From positions 1 through 27,276 of the forward strand of contig LRSR01000266.1 in NCBI GenBank assembly GCA_001579985.1: a stretch of DNA of 27,276 nucleotides, given 5' to 3'. The position numbers were made by a program, and so were the translations under genes. Each line of letters opens with the position of its first letter. Within the stretch, counting starts at the first letter, position 1. Shown here in pieces: positions 21,341-27,276 of this stretch. The notes beneath the pieces are model-generated. The model was not told where the DNA came from. It searched no databases and saw only the letters and a list, made by a program, of their open reading frames with translations. The stretch comes from Hypsibius dujardini. Taxonomy: Eukaryota > Tardigrada > Eutardigrada > Parachela > Hypsibiidae.

Positions 21341-24300
21341 ATGATGGTGCTTCATCCATTTCGAGCGGCTCTTTGGATCATCCCACTTTGGGCTTACCGT
21401 AAGTCGGTTGAAGACATGTTTTAGCCTCTCTATGCAATATGGAAAACTCTTTACTGTCTATCGTACAGTAGCTCGAGATTTTTCAGTTTACTGGCTTGGT
21501 TTCCCGTTTTTTTTTCTCTCAAAATGCCATTTTCCTAAGGGCAAGACAACTAGTTGCCTTGTCTTAGGGCCACTTCCGACGTAAAACAAACTCAGGAAAG
21601 GAAAGCCAGAAGAGGATGTTTGTTTTATTTTTAGAATTTGTAAAGTTATAGTGAAGTGGTGATAGTAAGAGAGTTAACTGAGAAATTGGCGAAGGGTTGT
21701 TGAAACGGCGATCAGTAGGTTTTTATTTGCTGTAATATTGTTTACAGGCACGGTGATTGGCGATCATGCCTGTCTACCGGAGCAGCAACAACTGGGAGAG
21801 ATCAGTGCCGTTCTGGGCTTCAACAGAATTGGCGGCACAGTGCTCGTTCCCGTGGGTGACGACATGTAAGTCACCCCCTTCTCCGTTATGTACATGTTTA
21901 CAATCTACACAAATCGGTTCACTGACATTACTTTTCCACACGTGCAGGTTCGTCTGTGAAGTTCGCGCTGCTGGGAACGACCGGAGTGGAATTTTCTGCC
22001 GTCATCACGACTCCAAGATTGTCTCATACGACCAAGCGGAATGGCAACAAATCATTGCTCTCGACAGCGTCATCACTGGCCTCTGGGTTCGTAGTGTTCC
22101 TTCAACTTGGCTGCCACATATTGTGTTTGACGACGTTATAGAGAATTGAAAGCAAGACTAAACATGATGTAAAATTGACGTGTAGAGGTCATTGAAGTAG
22201 TACTCAAAACATTTAACAACTAATGAGTATTGTAGCAGTTAGGTTGTGTATAGTTTAACATACATAAAAATATGCACACTTTTTTATTCGATTTAATACA
22301 TGTGTTGAGAATAGTTTAATCAAATATTTAAGCCATTAAGTCATATCTACATGTTTTTAATATTTTGAAGGTATCCAATGTCCAGCAGACCTGCTACGTG
22401 GCTGCGGTCACCAAAGCCAACCTGTTGATTTTTTCCGCACGCAAAGATCCCGCCATTTCTTTGCTAGCTTTGGATCCTGTCGCCACTTCCTCAAACGCCT
22501 ATGCGCGTATGTTTATTGATTGTTCAACTACTTCCATGCTGAAATATTTCCATTCCACCAACTTTCTGCTCTATTAATTCCTTGTCGTGGCTTCAGGTGC
22601 TTATCCGTCTCTTGTTATTGCCCCACCACCGCCGCAGCAGTCGTACCGTGGTCCTTCGATCCAGCTGGATCATACCGACCTGACCGACAACGAAGAAATG
22701 CCAACGCAGACACCTCCACCCACGCCGCCGCCTGCTACCAGTACAACTATCGGGGTGACTCGCCTCTTAAAGCTCGATTCCATTCCCGTGACTGAAGAAC
22801 AAAGTGCAGTGACCTACGTCCCCGGTACGTCACTCTAAATATATTCTTTGTTTGTGAGAACTCAAGTAGTGACTGGAGAATTTGTGTAGGTGCGAAGAAG
22901 ATCCAAATTCTTCAACCACAAGAACAAACGCCATATCGAGGGCCCCCACTTTACATGGATGAAGAGGATGTCGTCGATAACGATGAAGTGCCGACCCAAA
23001 CTATTCCGCCCGTTCCCGTTGTTATCAGCACTACCAGTCAACCCGTCACAATAGATCGATACTTGCAGCTGGAATTGCTAGACCTCGGCGAACAAAGAAC
23101 GACTATTGTTCCGGGTGGGTTCATTGCTTTAGCTGTTATATAAATGACAATTGAATTTTTTTCAGATTTTATTTATTTATGAATTAAGTTTTTTGGGTGC
23201 TTACTCTGCTTAATCTCTTGAATGGGAGAATCTGATGGATTATTTTCAGTTTTTATTAATTGCTTTTCAGGTGCGAAAAAGATTGAAATTCAACAGCCAA
23301 GACAGCAAGAAAGGTATCAGTCGCCGTCCATTTACCTCGGACCGGCGGATCTCGAGGACAATGCGGAAGTGCCCGTCCAAACGCCTCGTCTGGTGTCGGT
23401 GGTGATGAGCAAGCCGTACGGGGTTGATCGGTACTTGCAATTAGATTTACTGGATGTAGGAGAGAAAGGCACCACTCCCGGTATGTTTCCTTCCGCGACT
23501 GATTGTGAGTTTAGAATCTCTAACTGAATCCTTCTTATCACACATGCAGGCGCGAAAGAAATTGAAATTCGGCCGATGTCTCACTACTCCTCGCCAGCAT
23601 TACCACTCCAGCAAGTCATCCTTGGTAAGATTTCTCACGAAACCTCAACATAAAATCAATTTAAAATTTGATGGCAATAGCGGCTTATTTAATTACAATA
23701 TTATTGTCAATTCCAAGAAAAATTATTTATCCTTTACTCCATTTTGTATAATTACAATGTTAGTGTTTATGTCGAGAAATGGTTCTGTGCAGTATAATTT
23801 AATTTAAAGTAGGCTAAAAAATGAGTTGTAACATCCAGATTAATATGAATTATCTGTTCAGTCCCTCCACAGTACAACCCACCGCCCATTTTATTGCCGG
23901 GAATCAGGTACAGTAATACTAGCTATAATCCATCCGAATACGACGAAGTGGCTCCTCCAGTTGCCGCCACACCTGCCGCTGTGATGATGGTGGAGAACTA
24001 TCAGCTTGCCCCTCATCCTGCTGCTGTTCCTGCTTATTACCCTCCCCAAAACTCTTCCCTCGACGGTCAATCCCAAGTCCCGCTCCTCCCACTCATCCTC
24101 GCCCAACCAGAACCTTATCCTACCGACAATTCCAACGCCGCACAGTACCTGTCTTCGGGAACCCCGCAAGTCCTTTTCCAGGCACCCAACGTTCATGAGG
24201 TTGCTTCACCAGTAGCGCCATATGCTCCGTACTTTGTCCAACCGTCTCGCCTCATCCCGGAGCTCGATGAAGACTATGCTGAGTTCCTAATGACCCGAAC

Positions 24301-27276
24301 CACTTCGCCTGTCCCCGTGGAGTCTGCAACCTACATCGATGTACCTGTTGCTCCTGTTGCGCGTCTGCCGGATCAAGAACTTTCCCATCAAACAGCCCCC
24401 CAAGGTACGGATTCCGCTCTTTAGTAGCTAAACCTTGAATTTCACTCTTATCTAGTTTGCACTGTACAGTAGTAGCGATTGCCAATCCCATTAAGAGTGA
24501 TGCGAGCCAAATTGAGGAGGAATCTGAGGAGGAACTGACACCAGAAGTCGTGGCGACTCGAGGCACTGTTCCAGCTCAAGACACAATGACGCCGGTAGAG
24601 ACCGCGTATGTTGTGGAACAGGCCACTGTCCGCCCACCAGGAATTCACCTTACCGATGAGCCGATTGATCGGGAACGTGATGGCGATCTGGCGGAAGACT
24701 ATGCCGACGGACGAGAACCTGCTTTCGTTACCTCACCCACACCGGAAGTTTACAGTAAGATGCCTCGCTAGCGAATATATTTTTACATTATTGTAAGCGT
24801 CTTGTCACCCCGTTTTGCCATTGTGTGTTATCGTTTCATTTAGTGTGCACAATTTATTGCTCCGAGTTGGCAGTAAAATATGCTTTGCCACTTTGGCAAG
24901 TGACATACTACTGTAGAATGATTTGGCAAGCAAATGCTTAAACCTTAATACGGGCCATTTTTCATATTAATTACATTTCCCATATAATAATATTTTTGAG
25001 ACGCCGTGTGACTTATGGAATAATGGGAATTATTGATAATACAGTAGTTGCTGAGGTCGGGTGTGAAAGGGTGCATCTTGTCATTAAACCATGTCCGGCT
25101 GAGGGAACAAATTCATTCGTACCAGCGCATTTTCTTTAATTTATATTACCAGACGCCAGTTATTTTATATAGTTTTGCAAAACTGGTCTTCCAAAGTTTT
25201 AATAGCAAAAATACTTTGCCATCTTAAATGTCAACCAATTTCTTGCAGAGATATTCCGTACAAACTATACATACAATGTTGTATGCGGAAGTTGATGCTT
25301 CTCTTTTGCAGCAGGATCAGAGCCGCCGGTGGTTACAGAAACCGTCGATCGCGTCTCTTACGGTGACTTTGATTACGAAGAAGTAGAGCGCCCAACTACA
25401 CAACAAGGTTCAACAGCTGCGATTTCTGTCGTGCGATGACCCGGAAGATAACTTTTTCTCACTAACAATGTCACTCTTTTTACTGGCAGGTTCTTACCCC
25501 GTCCAACCACCCTGGACAGCAAATGAAACGATGAGAGTCAACGTTCCCGTCAGTTACATCATGCCCATTCCGCCTCAGATTGATCAGTTTGGGTTTGGAG
25601 TCCACCATGACGACTTTGATCCAACTAACATGGACTTTTCCGAAGTCCCAGTAGCAGGTAAATCGCCAATATTAAATGCACTTGCAATAAAATCAAAAAC
25701 ATGCGACATAATTCTTTTAAATAAAGAAATTTGGCCTTCTCCATCATGTGTAATATTTGTGTAATGTAATAAATTTAAATTGGAATCTCCTAGAAATACA
25801 GTGTATTTGACCTGCTAATTGTAAATGCAGTAGAGTAAATTATTAATTGTTACAAATACTCCCAGCGAAATATTTGACAGACTAAAAAAGCACGCTACCT
25901 AGAATATATTTGGACTAAATGAAATTGATAGGAGAATATTTTTCGATTTAATTATAATGCTATGTACAATCTGAAAACAGAATCGGGATTTTCAAGCTAC
26001 CCACCGACAGCAAAAAGTACGAGCCCATCACCGGTACCGGCACCCCCAGCAATCGAGCAGAGAGGAACGACCGTACTGCCGGTCGTACGTGGTGTTACTG
26101 GTGACGCTGACTACGAGGAAATTCCAAGTAATATTTTATTTTTATTCAGAAAGTGTATCTTATCTTCATTTAATTTTTTTCCAATATGAAGGAGACATAA
26201 AAGAAAGAACATTTACAAAACAAATTTTTCTCTCGTTGTAGTGGCATCGTGGCAACACAGTCAACAGGTGGCGCTGCCGATGTCATCGCCGACCTGGGTC
26301 TTCTACAACGGAAGTCTTCCATCCGCTATAAATGCTCTGCCCGATGAGTCGCAAATGATTTGGTCTTCCATCCCTCCCAACGGATTGAATATACCTTCCC
26401 AGATGGCTGGTATGTCCTGCCAGTAAAACTTTCAATTCCGCTTATAATATTTGCACTTGAGAAATGAGATTGATTGCAGTAAGAATGCCAGTTATTTTGC
26501 ATTTCCTTAGATCCGTCCGTACCTGGAATTAGGGCGTCACCCGAAGAAGCCATTGAGGACGACGAGGCAGACATCGAATCATCCTTCCGACCCAGCCAAG
26601 GTTCCCCGATCTCACCCAACACAAACTACAGCGTCGGAGACCGGACGATGACACTGGAATCAGTGTACGGTCGACCAATGGTCATTGTCAAGACTCAACC
26701 TGGAGAAAACGTCACCGGCCCTCGTGTTCAAGTTTACCTGGACGAAACGGCCGACGTCGGACAGTACCTCCTCAATCCTGTTCAGTTCCCCGCCGTTCTC
26801 GTTCAACAGATCGAACACGTTGAGGGTTCTCAATCGTCTCTTCCCTTTCCGTTACTTGGCCCCGGTAAAAGACCTTGACCTTTTGGAATTGGCAAGACAT
26901 TAACTTACTGTGTTGTATTTCTTAGTCCGATCGTATAACGTTCATCATCGTTTTGTCACCACTCATCGCGATTCTATTCCAGACCAGCAGCAGCAGTCGG
27001 AGAGTCCAGCCGATCTTCCCCCGGGTTCGCAATCAATCGGTCTGAACATTCTCGACGTACCGGATGAGGACTACACCGAAATTCAACCGGGTCCTCCACT
27101 TCCGACCGTCCAACCCGGCACTGGACCGAAAAACGGAACAGTTCAGCCTGCCCCTGGCCAGTTCGTCTCTCTCAGTCCCTCAGTCGAAGTGAGCGAAGCA
27201 CTGCCGAGCCAACCCCGTGTCCACTACCTGGACGTCAACCTGAACAGGGACTCCATTGACTTGGAAGATTACTCCG
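21341..27276 (+). CDS. Large multi-exon secreted protein with repeated phase 1-1 exons, paralogue 3 (partial)
   Basis: Sixteen exons keep the frame: 21341-21398, 21748-21865, 21948-22086, 22371-22506, 22597-22824, 22890-23114, 23271-23480, 23550-23624, 23862-24404, 24470-24754, 25312-25407, 25490-25657, 25981-26127, 26242-26409, 26511-26864 and 26983 to the window edge. At least 1081 aa are encoded and the 3' end is missing. Exon 1 is a signal peptide (hydrophobic AALWIIPLWA). Exons 2-3 carry C-x33-C-x13-C (FVCEV...GIFC), as in the two upstream paralogues, with intron phases 1, 2, 0, 1. From exon 5 on, every intron is phase 1. Exons 5, 6, 7 are clear repeats: start AKKI-, acidic patch (DNDEVPTQT, DNAEVPVQT), then DRYLQLELLDLGE / DRYLQLDLLDVGE. 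Later exons are Pro-rich with acidic-aromatic stretches (YEEIP, YDEVAPP, YTEIQPG). Exon 3 uses a weak GTTCGT donor, chosen because it gives the family phase. Exon 16 could instead start at 26926; the decayed copy on the minus strand favours 26983. Confidence 0.82.
22597..23480 (+). repeat. Three tandemly repeated exons in paralogue 3
   Basis: Exons 22597-22824, 22890-23114 and 23271-23480 (228, 225 and 210 bp, all phase 1-1) encode aligned modules: a hydrophobic strand (SIQLDHTDL / PLYMDEEDV / SIYLGPADL), an acidic patch before EMPTQT / EVPTQT / EVPVQT, a Pro/Val stretch, and LLKLDSI / YLQLELLDLGE / YLQLDLLDVGE. Exon 23550-23624 starts with the same AK(K/E)IEI and looks like a shortened fourth copy. 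Confidence 0.85.

Noticed and set aside
21956-22141. Alternative frame of exon 3 of paralogue 3 (KFALLGTTGVEFSAVITT)
   Set aside because: It looks protein-like and slightly resembles the decayed D modules, but phase from exon 2 and the FVC...GIFC match to the two paralogues support the other frame.
1-27276. tRNA, rRNA, CRISPR arrays, prokaryotic promoters or intact transposons
   Set aside because: I looked for tRNA B-box-like sequence, regularly spaced direct repeats and transposase or reverse-transcriptase motifs and found none that hold up.

Overview
The window is nuclear DNA of an invertebrate animal. Nearly every gene is split by GT-AG introns, many of only 60-120 bp, and the introns and spacers are AT-rich. 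The products are secreted proteins dominated by low-complexity Pro/Gln/Tyr/Ser/Ala sequence, of the kind found in cuticle, eggshell or other animal extracellular matrix. My best guess is an ecdysozoan, possibly a tardigrade, but the sequence alone does not prove this. There is no operon, tRNA, rRNA or CRISPR array. Exon models are manual: I matched splice signals and checked that reading-frame phase is kept.

Layout. At 503-2013 (-) is a complete three-exon gene for a secreted Cu/Zn superoxide dismutase. All metal ligands are present, and about 280 residues of disordered Gln/Gly/Asn/Pro-rich sequence precede the catalytic domain. At 3263-6056 (-) is a decayed, inverted set of exons. Its 5' part (5616-6056) is a mutated copy of exons of the large + strand gene at the right end of the window. 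The rest (3263-5545) holds Cys-containing modules with in-frame stops and phase conflicts. At 8005-9346 (+) is a two-exon gene for a Cys-free protein built from YSAPA / YQAPA repeats.

From 11067 to the right edge lie three + strand paralogues in tandem: 11067-14244 (7 exons, 581 aa), 15475-20228 (11 exons, 1068 aa) and 21341 to beyond 27276 (16 exons so far, at least 1081 aa). All three start with a signal-peptide exon. Their first four introns have phases 1, 2, 0, 1, and exons 2-3 share a C-x(31-33)-C-x(12-16)-C pattern. After this shared N-terminal part the C-termini diverge: a Pro/Gln/Tyr tail; a Pro/Gln/Tyr tail followed by a Ser/Thr-rich mucin-like tail; and a long chain of symmetric phase 1-1 exons carrying an acidic-aromatic motif that ends in EVP or EIP.

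Taken together the window looks like a matrix-protein locus growing by gene and exon duplication. The three paralogues, the inverted decayed copy and the in-gene exon repeats are the main points of interest. The idea that the secreted dismutase serves the same matrix, for example by supplying peroxide for Tyr cross-linking, is inference only.
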